Origin: SH-MAG3 sp035461245
Lineage (GTDB): Bacteria > Gemmatimonadota > Gemmatimonadetes > Longimicrobiales > RSA9
Assembly (NCBI GenBank): GCA_035461245.1
Contig: DATHVP010000034.1
Coordinates: 1-29,522, forward strand
Direction: 5' to 3'
Length of the DNA stretch: 29,522 bases
Shown: in pieces, positions 7,452 to 15,825 of the stretch
How positions within the stretch are numbered: position 1 is the first letter of the stretch
Layout of the letters: every line of letters begins with the position of its first letter
Position numbers and translations under genes: made by a program
Notes under the pieces: generated by a model
Told to the model about the DNA's origin: nothing
The model's input: the letters and a program-made list of their open reading frames with translations, nothing else
Databases searched by the model: none

Positions 7452-8260
7452 GCAGTCAGACAACGTCCGAGCCGGCGCAGTCGGCGCAGGACATTCCATT
7501 GGTCATTGCAGGGCGCGAGTTCCGGTCGCGTCTCATCGTCGGGACGGGCAAGTACCGGACGAACGACGAGATGATCCGGGCCATTGACGCGTCCGGCGCG
7601 GACATGGTCACAGTGGCGGTGCGCCGGGTGGACCTGGACCGGACGAAGGAGGAGGGCATCCTCTATCACCTGGACCCGGAGCGCTACTTCCTGCTTCCCA
7701 ACACGGCCGGCTGCTATACGGCAGACGAGGCGATCCGCTACGCGCGGCTGGGCCGGGCGGCGGGGATGAACGAGTGGGTGAAGCTCGAGGTCATCGGCGA
7801 CCAGCGCACACTGCTGCCGGACGTCGTCGCCACGGTGGAGGCGGCGAAGGTGCTGGTGGCGGAGGGCTTCAAGGTGCTCGCCTACACGAGTGAGGACGTC
7901 ATCACCGCGCTGCGCCTGGAGGACGCCGGCTGCGCGGCAGTCATGCCGCTGGCGAGCCCCATCGGCAGCGGGCTCGGCCTCGTGAACCCATACTTCATCC
8001 GCGAGATCAAGACGCGGCTGGAGTGCCCGGTCATCGTGGATGCCGGTGTGGGCACGGCGTCCGACGCGTGCCTGACCATGGAGCAGGGTGTGGACGGCAT
8101 CCTGATGAACACGGCGCTGGCGGAGGCGCGGGACCCGGTGCGGATGGCCACGGCCATGCGGCTGGGCGTGCAGGCCGGCCGGCTGGCGTACCTGGCGGGG
8201 CGGATGCCGCGGCGGGAGGTGGCGGTACCGTCGTCGCCGGTCGCGGGCATGCTCGACTGA
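7448..8260 (+). CDS. thiG: ThiG, thiazole synthase
   Basis: The 270-aa TIM-barrel enzyme builds the thiamine thiazole from deoxyxylulose phosphate, dehydroglycine/iminoglycine and ThiS thiocarboxylate. Diagnostic segments are SRLIVGTGKY (28-36), VAVRRVDL, LLPNTAGCYTA, the Schiff-base lysine in EWVKLEVIGD (Lys112), MPLASPIGSGLGL, VDAGVGTASDA and DGILMNTALAEA. The first 16 residues are a variable extension. No thiF, thiO/thiH or thiC is in the window, and no TPP riboswitch fits in the overlapping gene junctions, so this mini-cluster depends on others elsewhere. Confidence 0.96.
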   Translation: MSSQTTSEPAQSAQDIPLVIAGREFRSRLIVGTGKYRTNDEMIRAIDASGADMVTVAVRRVDLDRTKEEGILYHLDPERYFLLPNTAGCYTADEAIRYARLGRAAGMNEWVKLEVIGDQRTLLPDVVATVEAAKVLVAEGFKVLAYTSEDVITALRLEDAGCAAVMPLASPIGSGLGLVNPYFIREIKTRLECPVIVDAGVGTASDACLTMEQGVDGILMNTALAEARDPVRMATAMRLGVQAGRLAYLAGRMPRREVAVPSSPVAGMLD

Positions 8261-8264
8261 CGGG

Positions 8265-9572
8265 GTGACAGCGCCCACGGCGGCCCGGGTCGCAGCGCTG
8301 GCCACACTGCGAGCCGTCCGGGAGGGCGAACTGGCGGGCCGTGCGTTCGAGGCGGCGAGCCACCGCCTCGACGTCAGGGACCGGGCCTGGGCCCAGGAAC
8401 TGGCATACGGCACTCTCCGCCTGAGGGGCCGGCTGGATCACATGCTGGCGGGCCTGTCGCGGCGGCCACTGGAACGGCTGGATCCTGACATCCTCGAGAT
8501 CCTGCGCCTGGGCGCGTATCAGCTAACGGCGATGGATGGCGTTCCGGCGTATGCCGCCGTCTCCCAGGCCGTTGAACTGGCGAAGGGCAGCGCCGCTCGC
8601 GGCGCGGCCGGCTTCGTCAATGGCGTGCTCCAGTCCTTGCGCCGGGCGGGCATGACGTCGACCTTCCCCGACTTCGCGGCGGACCCGGTGGCACACCTGA
8701 GCACGTGGGGCTCGCATCCGCGGTGGCTGGTGGAGCGGTGGGTTGACCGCTGGGGCGCCGACGCCGCGCGCCGGCTCGTGGAGGCGAACAACAAGCGCCC
8801 GGAACTGTACCTCAGGGGGCTGGCTGGCGGCAGCGACGTCATTCGCCTGTTGGCGGAGGCCGGGGTGGACGTGGCGACGGTGCCGGGCGCGCCAGGGGCC
8901 CTCCACGTGCGGGCCGGCCCGGTGAGCGCGGCGCTGGCCGCGGCGCCGGTCATCGTCCAGGACCCGGCGGCGGGGCTGGTGGTCACGTATGCCGGCGCCG
9001 TGGACGGGCTGGTGGTGGCGGACCTGGCGGCGGCACCGGGTGGCAAGGCGCTGGCACTGGCGGACCGGGCGGCGTTCGTGGTCGCATCGGATGTATCGGC
9101 CGGCCGGCTGGCCCGGGCCCGTGAGAACCTGGAGCGGCTGACGGCGTTCGGCCCGGTGCCCGTCGGCCTGTTGGTAGCCGACGGACGGCGGCCGGCGCTG
9201 AAGCCGGTGGACGTGGTGCTGCTGGACGCGCCGTGCACGGGTACGGGCACGCTGAGACGGCATCCGGACGGGCGCTGGCGGATCCAGCCCCGTGACATGG
9301 TGGCGCTGGTGCGGCTGCAGGCCGAACTGCTGGATGCCGCCGCCACGCTGGTCCGCCCTGGCGGGCTGCTGCTGTACTCGACGTGTTCGCTGGAGCGAGA
9401 GGAGAACGAGGAGCAGGTGAAACGGTTTCTGGCGGGGCAGCGCCAATTCGAGGTCGAGCCGGGCCCGGCGCTGGCTGGCGGTGTGATCCGCGGGGACGGC
9501 ATGCTGGAGGTACTGCCTCATGAGCACGGCTGGGATGGCGCGTTCGCCGCCCGCCTGCGGCGCCGGGGGTAG
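8265..9572 (+). CDS. rsmB: RsmB, 16S rRNA m5C967-type methyltransferase
   Basis: The 435-aa protein has an N-terminal NusB-like RNA-binding domain (about 1-135, with LRLGAYQL and GFVNGVLQSL) and a C-terminal SAM methyltransferase of the NOL1/NOP2/sun family. It has the SAM loop VADLAAAPGGKAL (251-263; the common first Cys of DxCAAPGGK is Ala here), motif IV VVLLDAPCTGTGTLRRHPD (Cys324) and the catalytic YSTCSLEREENE (Cys374). It methylates C5 of a small-subunit rRNA cytosine. GTG 8265 lies 4 bp after thiG with a weak ribosome site. def-fmt-rsmB is a classic order; here the thi genes have slipped in between. Confidence 0.94.
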   Translation: MTAPTAARVAALATLRAVREGELAGRAFEAASHRLDVRDRAWAQELAYGTLRLRGRLDHMLAGLSRRPLERLDPDILEILRLGAYQLTAMDGVPAYAAVSQAVELAKGSAARGAAGFVNGVLQSLRRAGMTSTFPDFAADPVAHLSTWGSHPRWLVERWVDRWGADAARRLVEANNKRPELYLRGLAGGSDVIRLLAEAGVDVATVPGAPGALHVRAGPVSAALAAAPVIVQDPAAGLVVTYAGAVDGLVVADLAAAPGGKALALADRAAFVVASDVSAGRLARARENLERLTAFGPVPVGLLVADGRRPALKPVDVVLLDAPCTGTGTLRRHPDGRWRIQPRDMVALVRLQAELLDAAATLVRPGGLLLYSTCSLEREENEEQVKRFLAGQRQFEVEPGPALAGGVIRGDGMLEVLPHEHGWDGAFAARLRRRG

Positions 9573-9578
9573 CCGGAC

Positions 9579-10268
9579 ATGCTTGGAGATTCGGTGCGGC
9601 GGCGCCAGCCGAAGCGGCGGGCATCAGGCGCCGGCAAGCCCGGCCGGAGCAGTGGCGGCGGGGCTGGTCGCTGGAAGCACCTGCTGTGGGCCGTGCCTGC
9701 GGCGCTGGTTGTGCCCTTTATCATCGGGTACCTGCTGGCGGTCTACGTCGTGTTCCCTCCGGAAGAGGCGAGTGGCGCCGGCGTGCCGGTCCCGGACCTG
9801 GTGGGCCGGACCCTGGTGGACGCGCACGCGGAGATGGCCATCGCGGGGCTGGGCGCCCTGGAGGTCACGGAACTGCCGCATCCCAGTGCCGCTCCGGGTG
9901 TCGTCGTCGCCCAGAGCCCGCTGGCCGGGCAGCAGCTCCGGCCCAGCGCCGGTGCCCGTATCGCCGTCAGCAGGGGCCGGCCACAGGTGCTGGTGCCGGA
10001 TGTGCAGGGCTTCGCTGCCGACCGGGCGGAGGAGATGCTGCGCCGGGCCGGCTTCGACGTGGTCGTGGCCAGTGAGGAGGATGCGGCCCCGGCTGGACGG
10101 GTGTTGCGGACGGATCCCGTGGCCGGACAGGAACGGGTGCTGCCCGCGGCCGTGACGCTGGTAGTCAGTGCCGGTCCACCGCCGATGGCGGAGCCGGACA
10201 CGCTGCCGGACTTTCCGACGCCGCCGCCGGAGCCGGACAACGGGTTTCCGCCAGCGGACGACAGGTAG
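9579..10268 (+). CDS. Membrane-anchored PASTA-domain protein without kinase
   Basis: The 229-aa protein has a basic cytoplasmic N-terminus (1-32), a single membrane helix (about 36-59), two PASTA repeats (about 68-133, VPVPDLVGRTLVDA; and 137-199, VLVPDVQGFAADRA) and a Pro-rich tail (200-229). PASTA domains sense uncrosslinked peptidoglycan and usually sit outside PrkC/StkP kinases or PBPs. No kinase or transpeptidase domain is coded. It directly follows def-fmt-rsmB, the place where Firmicutes carry prpC-prkC, which makes it look like the sensor half of that locus. Role inferred: periplasmic cell-wall binding. Confidence 0.85.
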   Translation: MLGDSVRRRQPKRRASGAGKPGRSSGGGAGRWKHLLWAVPAALVVPFIIGYLLAVYVVFPPEEASGAGVPVPDLVGRTLVDAHAEMAIAGLGALEVTELPHPSAAPGVVVAQSPLAGQQLRPSAGARIAVSRGRPQVLVPDVQGFAADRAEEMLRRAGFDVVVASEEDAAPAGRVLRTDPVAGQERVLPAAVTLVVSAGPPPMAEPDTLPDFPTPPPEPDNGFPPADDR

Positions 10269-10297
10269 GCTGTGGCACGCATTAACTTCAGGACATC

Positions 10298-10849
10298 ATG
10301 TCACGGAAGCGGCTGACAACTGGAATCCTGCTGGTGGCGGTGGTGGCCCTCGGTTCACTCGTCTGGATGAACCGGGCCAGCTTCACGCCGCTGGATGTGG
10401 GCAGCCGCGCGCCGGACTACACGGCGCTGAGTCTGGATGGCGACAGCATCCGTCTCTCCAGCCTGGACGGCGACGTCATCCTACTCAACATCTGGGCTAC
10501 GTGGTGCGCCCCGTGCGTCCACGAGATGCCGGCGTTGCAGCGACTGCACGAGGACCTGGCCGGTGACGGCTTGCGCGTGGTGGCCGTAAGCGTGGACGCA
10601 CCGGCGGGCGTGCTGGGTGCTTTCGGCCAGCCTGGTGGCAACGTGCGCGAGTTCCGGGACCGGTTCGCCCTCACCTTCGATATCCTTCATGATCCCAGCG
10701 GCCGCATCCAGCACCGGTACCAGGTGAACGGCCTGCCTGCAACCTTTATCATCGATCGGGACGGTCGTATCCAGCGGAAAGTCCTGGGAGCCCGCGACTG
10801 GGATGTGCCGCCGCTGTCCGACGAGATCCGCGCGCTGCTGGAGGCCTGA
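10298..10849 (+). CDS. TlpA/ResA-like membrane-anchored thioredoxin-fold protein
   Basis: The 183-aa protein has an N-terminal signal anchor (about 8-24) and a TlpA-like thioredoxin domain outside the membrane. The redox motif is WATWCAPC (Cys70, Cys73), with the cis-Pro at GLPATFIID (Pro147). The domain begins with the AhpC/TSA-like GSRAPDYTALSLDGD. Such proteins reduce disulfides during cytochrome c maturation or envelope protein quality control; no cytochrome or ccm gene is nearby, so the substrate is unknown. AGGA lies 4-7 nt before the ATG. The 29-bp gap upstream is one of the largest in the operon. It overlaps the next start by one base (TGATG). Confidence 0.9.
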   Translation: MSRKRLTTGILLVAVVALGSLVWMNRASFTPLDVGSRAPDYTALSLDGDSIRLSSLDGDVILLNIWATWCAPCVHEMPALQRLHEDLAGDGLRVVAVSVDAPAGVLGAFGQPGGNVREFRDRFALTFDILHDPSGRIQHRYQVNGLPATFIIDRDGRIQRKVLGARDWDVPPLSDEIRALLEA

Positions 10850-11574
10850 TGCTGCAACGGATCCTCGACTGGACGGCCACCGACTGGGCGCTGAAGCTGA
10901 CGGCACTGGCCCTGGCGTTCCTGCTCTGGACCACCGTCCGCGCGGATACGCCGGGGCAATGGGCCACGGACGACATCGAGGTCCGCATCGTCAACAGCGA
11001 CGCGGACTGGGTCGTCGCTGAGCCACCCACGCCGCGGTCCGTGCGCGTCGTGTTCCGCGGGCCGTACCGGGAGCTGCTCCGGGCGGCGTCCGAACGGCCG
11101 GACATCATCGTGCCGGTGGACGTAGTGAACGATTCCAGTGAAACGCACGTGCTGCGACCGAACTGGATCCGCATGCCCACCGGAACGCCGAACGTGGATA
11201 TCGTGGACATCCAGCCCAGCACCGTCCGGCTGGAATTCGACCGCGTCTCTACCCGGCTGGTCAACGTGGCGGCGCCGCTGCGCGGCGAACTGCCTGCGGG
11301 CTTCGAGTTGCTGGGGCCGCCCGAGCTCGAGCCCTCCGTGGTCCGCGCCAGTGGCGCCGGCCGTATGCTGTCCCGGACGGATACGCTGCGCCTGCCGCCC
11401 ATTGATCTGCGGGATCGCCGCGGGATCGACACGCTGGAACTCACCATTGATACCACGGGCACGGGTCTCATCGTGTCGCCACGGACCATCCGCGTGATCG
11501 TGCCGGTGGCGCCTATCCTCGAGGATCCGCCGGAAGGTGTCGCCCCTATCGGCCCGCGGCGGCCGGGAGGCTGA
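10849..11574 (+). CDS. YbbR-like domain protein
   Basis: The 241-aa protein has one N-terminal membrane helix (about 14-30, preceded by TDWALKLTALALAF) and then extracytoplasmic YbbR repeats of beta structure. The start DWxLKLxxLxLAFLLW is typical of YbbR/CdaR proteins. In Firmicutes CdaR regulates the c-di-AMP cyclase CdaA encoded beside it. Here no cyclase is adjacent; instead TlpA-like and tsaD genes flank it. About two YbbR repeats can be suspected (ending near residues 110 and 215). The function in this phylum is unknown. The stop lies 4 bp before tsaD. Confidence 0.82.
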   Translation: MLQRILDWTATDWALKLTALALAFLLWTTVRADTPGQWATDDIEVRIVNSDADWVVAEPPTPRSVRVVFRGPYRELLRAASERPDIIVPVDVVNDSSETHVLRPNWIRMPTGTPNVDIVDIQPSTVRLEFDRVSTRLVNVAAPLRGELPAGFELLGPPELEPSVVRASGAGRMLSRTDTLRLPPIDLRDRRGIDTLELTIDTTGTGLIVSPRTIRVIVPVAPILEDPPEGVAPIGPRRPGG

Positions 11575-11578
11575 TGCG

Positions 11579-12619
11579 GTGACTGCGCCCGTAGTCCTGG
11601 GCATCGAGACATCCTGCGACGAGACGTCGGCCGCCGTGATGCGGGCGCCACGGGACGTGCTGGGTCATGTCATCCTGTCGCAGGACGTGCATGCCCTGTA
11701 TGGCGGTGTCGTGCCGGAGATCGCGTCGCGGGAGCACCTCCGTACCATTGATGATGTGGTGGCCGGCGCCCTGCGCGACGCGGCCATGACCCTCGATGAT
11801 GTGGACGTGGTGGCGGCCACGGCCGGGCCCGGACTCATCGGTGCGCTGCTGGTGGGCGTGACGTACGGCAAGGCACTGGCCTTTGCCCGCGGCCTGCCGT
11901 TCGTTGCCGTGCACCACATGGAGGCTCATCTTTTTGCCACGGAACTGGAGCACGCGGCGGCCAGGCCGCCCTTCGTCGCGCTCCTCGTGTCCGGCGGCCA
12001 CACCATGCTGCTCTGGGTGCCGGAATGGGGCCGGTATGAGCTGCTGGGCCAGACCCGGGACGACGCGGCAGGTGAGGCGTTCGACAAGGTGGCCAAGATC
12101 CTGGGCCTGGGGTATCCCGGCGGGGCCGTTATCGAGCGCGTCGCAACGGATGGTGACGCCCGGGCGTTCCGCTTTCCCAGGGGCATGTATACGCGCAACC
12201 AGGCACCCGACGACGCCGACTATTACGCATTCTCGTTCAGCGGCCTGAAGACCTCCGTGCTGACGCGGGTCCGGGAACTGGAGGCCGCCGGAGAACTCGA
12301 GGCCCGGCGGGCCGACGTCGCCGCGTCGTTCCAGACCGCGGTAGTGGACGTGCTGACGGCGAAGGTGCTGAGGGCCGTGCAGCAGAAGCAATGCGCACGC
12401 GTCATCCTGGGCGGCGGGGTGGCTGCCAGCCGGGCATTACGCGCGGCATTGCAGCAGGCGCTGGGTGCGGATGGCGAACTGTACGCACCGTCGCCGCGGC
12501 TGGCTACGGACAACGCGGCCATGATCGCGCGAGCGGGCCTGTTCCGCTACCAGCGCGGCGATGTGGCGCCGCTGGACGTCACCGCCCGTGCCGACATGCC
12601 GTTTCCGGGACTGAGCTGA
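11579..12619 (+). CDS. tsaD: TsaD, tRNA t6A37 threonylcarbamoyltransferase
   Basis: The 346-aa ASKHA-fold protein transfers threonylcarbamoyl to A37 of ANN-decoding tRNAs with TsaB and TsaE. Motifs: VLGIETSCDETSAA near the start, GGVVPEIASREHLR (42-55), the metal-binding HMEAH (His113, His117), SGGHT (138-142), KILGLGYPGG, AFSFSGLKTSV, VILGGGVAAS and ATDNAAMIA with the last metal ligand Asp. I chose GTG 11579 because GGGAGG at 11565-11570 is spaced 8 nt and the N-terminus then matches the family; an in-frame ATG at 11537 would add 14 residues and overlap YbbR. Confidence 0.96.
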   Translation: MTAPVVLGIETSCDETSAAVMRAPRDVLGHVILSQDVHALYGGVVPEIASREHLRTIDDVVAGALRDAAMTLDDVDVVAATAGPGLIGALLVGVTYGKALAFARGLPFVAVHHMEAHLFATELEHAAARPPFVALLVSGGHTMLLWVPEWGRYELLGQTRDDAAGEAFDKVAKILGLGYPGGAVIERVATDGDARAFRFPRGMYTRNQAPDDADYYAFSFSGLKTSVLTRVRELEAAGELEARRADVAASFQTAVVDVLTAKVLRAVQQKQCARVILGGGVAASRALRAALQQALGADGELYAPSPRLATDNAAMIARAGLFRYQRGDVAPLDVTARADMPFPGLS

Positions 12620-13554
12620 TGCTGACGATCCTTCATATTTCTGACCTGCACTTCGGCGCGCCGTACGTGCCGCACGTGGGTGAGTCCGTGCTGCGCGCCG
12701 CGCGGGAGCTGCCCGCCGACGTCATTGTCGCGTCCGGCGACTTCACGCAGCGCGCGCGCCGGGAGGAGTACGCCGCCGCGCGGGCGTTCCTGGACCGGCT
12801 GCCGAACCTGCCGGTGGTGGTCGTCCCGGGCAATCACGACGTGCCGCTGTACCGGGTGTGGGAGCGCATCTTCGCGCCGCATGACCTTTACCGGGAGTAC
12901 ATCTCTGACGAACTGAACACCGTGCACCACCTGGAGAACGCGGTGATTGTTGCACTGGACTCGACGGCACCGCTGCGGGCCATCACGAACGGCCGCATCG
13001 GGGCCCGGCAGCTCGAGTTCTGTGCCCGTGCCCTTGAAGGTGTGCCGCCGGAGATGGCGCGGATCGTGGTGACGCATCACCACTTCGCGCCGGCACCGGA
13101 CTACGAGGGCGGCGAGGTCATGCCGAAGGCGAAGCGCGCCATCGACTGCTTCTCGGACCTGGGCGTGGAGATGGTGCTGGGCGGGCACCTGCACCGGGCC
13201 TATATCGGCAACTCGCTGGACGTCTATCCCGGTCGTGACCGGGAGCACGGCCTCATCATCGTGCAGTCGGGCACCACCACCTCCCGCCGGGGCCGCGCGC
13301 GGGAGCGGGAGAAGAACACGCTGAACCTGATCCGCGTGGGCGAGGACCGGGTCCGCATCACCCACTACATGTACTTCGACGAGCTGCTGGGCTTTGCGCC
13401 GGTGAGCCGGCACCTGTTCCCTCGTCCCGGCCGCCGGTTCATCGCGGAGCGGGACGGCGAGACGGAGGAGGGCATTGCCCTGTCCCGCCCCATCGGTGTG
13501 CCGCAGCCGTCGGAACTGGTACCGTCGCTGCGCCCGCTGGAGCGGGACGCATGA
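12619..13554 (+). CDS. Calcineurin-like metallophosphoesterase
   Basis: The 311-aa protein has a complete dimetal phosphoesterase site: ISDLHFG (Asp9, His11), ASGDFT (Asp41), VPGNHD (Asn72, His73), VTHHHF (His153) and GGHLHR (His190, His192). The family includes CpdA cyclic-nucleotide phosphodiesterases and the lipid A enzyme LpxH; overall it looks closest to the Icc/CpdA-like group. The substrate is not decidable from motifs. Its place before the outer-membrane barrel and tamB leaves an envelope role open. It overlaps the tsaD stop by one base and the next gene by four. The longer frame starting at 12391 is inside tsaD and unlikely. Confidence 0.9.
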   Translation: MLTILHISDLHFGAPYVPHVGESVLRAARELPADVIVASGDFTQRARREEYAAARAFLDRLPNLPVVVVPGNHDVPLYRVWERIFAPHDLYREYISDELNTVHHLENAVIVALDSTAPLRAITNGRIGARQLEFCARALEGVPPEMARIVVTHHHFAPAPDYEGGEVMPKAKRAIDCFSDLGVEMVLGGHLHRAYIGNSLDVYPGRDREHGLIIVQSGTTTSRRGRAREREKNTLNLIRVGEDRVRITHYMYFDELLGFAPVSRHLFPRPGRRFIAERDGETEEGIALSRPIGVPQPSELVPSLRPLERDA

Positions 13555-15824
13555 CGGCCGGCACGCGTCGCGGCGCAGGATCGAGCCGTGGACGCTTGCT
13601 CCTGAAGGCAGCGGCGTGCCTTCTGGGTGCCGCGGTCGCGGGTGCGGCGCCCGATGCAGCGCACGGCCAGCGGCTGGCCGGCGACACGGTTGAAGTCCTG
13701 TCCGTCGCGTTTGACGGCGCCCGCCAGGTGCCCGTGCCGCTCCTGCGCAGCGCAATCCAGACCACCGCCACTACCTGCATGAGCGCGGCGCTGCAGCCTC
13801 TCTGCTGGCTGGGCCTGTCCCGGGACCGGCACTACCTGAACCTGCGGGCGCTGGCCGCGGACGTGTTCCGGCTGCGGGTGTTCTACTACCAGCGCGGTTA
13901 CCGCGACGCGCGGGTCGAACTGGATACGCTGCGCGAGGCCGGCGGCATGCACGTTCGCTTCCGCATTGCGGAGGGTCGTCCTCTCGTCGTGCGGTCCGTG
14001 GCGGTGGACGGGGCGGACATGGATGCGAACCTGGTCCGCAACCTGCCGCTGCGGGTCGGGCAGCCGTTCGGCGTGGTCAGTTTCGAGGCCACGCGGGACT
14101 CGCTTGCGGCGCGGCTCGCCGACCGCGGTTTTGCCGGCGCCTACGTCCTGGCAAACTACGACATCCCCGCGGGCGGCGAGTACGCCGTGGATGTGGCGTA
14201 CTTCCTGGACCCGGGACCACCTGCCCGCTTCGGCGAGATCGAAATCACTGGGCTGAACCGAGTGGCGCGCCCGGTGGTGGAACGGATGCTCACGTTCCGG
14301 GAGGGCGACCTGTACAGCCGCCAGGCGCTGCTGCGCAGCCAGCGCAACCTGTTCGGCCTCGAGGTGTTCCGTCACGCCGAAATCACGCCGCTGCCCACAT
14401 CGGAAGCCGACACGGTCCTGCCCATCCGTATCCAGGTCAATGAGGGGGACCTGCATCGCATCAGGCTGGGTGCTGGCGTGAGCACGTCCGACTACTTCAA
14501 TACCGAAGGCCGCTGGACCAGCCGCAACTTCCTCGGCGGCGGCCGGCGGATGGAGTTGCGGGGTCGCGTAACCAACCTGGCGGCGGAACCGCTGCGGCAG
14601 GTGACGCCGCCCTTCGAGGCGTGCACTGACATCTATTGCGATGTCGCCGGGTCGCTGGCCCTGGACTTCGCCCAGCCGTGGTTCTTCGGGCCGGCGAACA
14701 CGCTGGGCTCGGGCCTGTTCCTCGAACGCTATTCGCTGCCCGGCGTCTACGTGCGCACGTCCGGCGGCGCCTACGCATCGCTGGGCCGCACTGTCACGCG
14801 CAGCGGCGTGCTGAGTGGCCAGTACCGGCTCGAACGGACCCGGCTCGAGTCGGACGGGGACCTCATCTTCTGCGTCAACTTCGTGGCGTGCGAGGAGCAC
14901 GAGATTGACCAGCTGCGCCAGGCCCACCTGCTGGCGCCGGTGGGCCTGTCCTTCGTCATGGACCGGGCAAACAGCATCTTCGCGCCGACGCGCGGCTACG
15001 CCCTGCGCGTAGAGGCCGAGCATGCCAGCGGCGCCACTGGTTCCGACTTTTCCTACACCCGTGTGGCAGGTGAGGCGTCCGCCTACCACGAGCCGTTCCG
15101 CGGCATTGTCGTCGCCTCGCGGCTTCGCCCCGGCGTCGCCTGGGTCCGGGCAGGGAACGGCGCGGGTCCGGGGCTGCACCCGCAGAAACGGTTCTTCGCC
15201 GGCGGCCCCAACAGCGTGCGAGGGTTCGCCCAGTACCGGCTGGGGCCGAAGCTGCTCACCGTCAACGCGGCGGGCACCCTGGCGTACCCTGACGGCAATC
15301 CGGATCGGCCCGGGGCCGGCTGCTCAGCACAGGACATCAACAGCGGGCGGTGTGACCTGAGGGAGTTCGTGCTCGCCCATCCCGGCGAGCTGACGGTCCA
15401 GCCAGTGGGTGGCAGTGTGGCACTGGAGGGCAACCTCGAGGTGCGCTTCCCCGTCTGGGCAAACACTGTGCGCGGCGCCATGTTTCTGGACTTCGGCCAG
15501 GCATGGCGTGGGCGAAACGACGTGAAGCTCACGGACATCAGCTTCACGCCCGGTGGTGGCATACGCTACTTCAGCCCGGTGGGTCCCATTCGCATCGATG
15601 TCGGTTATAATCCCGGCGGAGCGGAACGGCTGGCCGTGATGACGACGGAGGTATGCAACGCCCGCGTCAGTCCGTGTGGCGACATCGAGCCCGGCGTGCA
15701 TTACGAGCCCGGCGACCTGGCAAACCGGCGTAACCTGCGGGCGCTGCCGCCTGTCGTCTGGCAGCCCTACGACTCATTCGTGGACCGGCTCCAGTTTCAC
15801 TTCTCAATCGGACAGGCGTTCTGA
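13551..15824 (+). CDS. Omp85-superfamily outer-membrane barrel (BamA/TamA-like)
   Basis: The 757-aa protein has a signal peptide (about 1-39, cleavage near AHG-QR), about three POTRA-like modules (VEVLSVAFDGARQV; LVVRSVAVDGADMD; ARFGEIEITGLNRVARPVV) and a 16-strand-type C-terminal barrel ending in Phe. The loop-6 (V/I)RGF signature of Omp85 proteins is present in GGPNSVRGFAQYRLG. BamA inserts outer-membrane proteins with five POTRAs; the lower POTRA number and the neighbouring tamB favour a TamA-like role in the TAM pathway. Unusually for a barrel, several Cys are scattered in the surface regions. ATG 13551 overlaps the previous stop (ATGA). Confidence 0.88.
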   Translation: MTAGTRRGAGSSRGRLLLKAAACLLGAAVAGAAPDAAHGQRLAGDTVEVLSVAFDGARQVPVPLLRSAIQTTATTCMSAALQPLCWLGLSRDRHYLNLRALAADVFRLRVFYYQRGYRDARVELDTLREAGGMHVRFRIAEGRPLVVRSVAVDGADMDANLVRNLPLRVGQPFGVVSFEATRDSLAARLADRGFAGAYVLANYDIPAGGEYAVDVAYFLDPGPPARFGEIEITGLNRVARPVVERMLTFREGDLYSRQALLRSQRNLFGLEVFRHAEITPLPTSEADTVLPIRIQVNEGDLHRIRLGAGVSTSDYFNTEGRWTSRNFLGGGRRMELRGRVTNLAAEPLRQVTPPFEACTDIYCDVAGSLALDFAQPWFFGPANTLGSGLFLERYSLPGVYVRTSGGAYASLGRTVTRSGVLSGQYRLERTRLESDGDLIFCVNFVACEEHEIDQLRQAHLLAPVGLSFVMDRANSIFAPTRGYALRVEAEHASGATGSDFSYTRVAGEASAYHEPFRGIVVASRLRPGVAWVRAGNGAGPGLHPQKRFFAGGPNSVRGFAQYRLGPKLLTVNAAGTLAYPDGNPDRPGAGCSAQDINSGRCDLREFVLAHPGELTVQPVGGSVALEGNLEVRFPVWANTVRGAMFLDFGQAWRGRNDVKLTDISFTPGGGIRYFSPVGPIRIDVGYNPGGAERLAVMTTEVCNARVSPCGDIEPGVHYEPGDLANRRNLRALPPVVWQPYDSFVDRLQFHFSIGQAF

Positions 15825-15825
15825 C

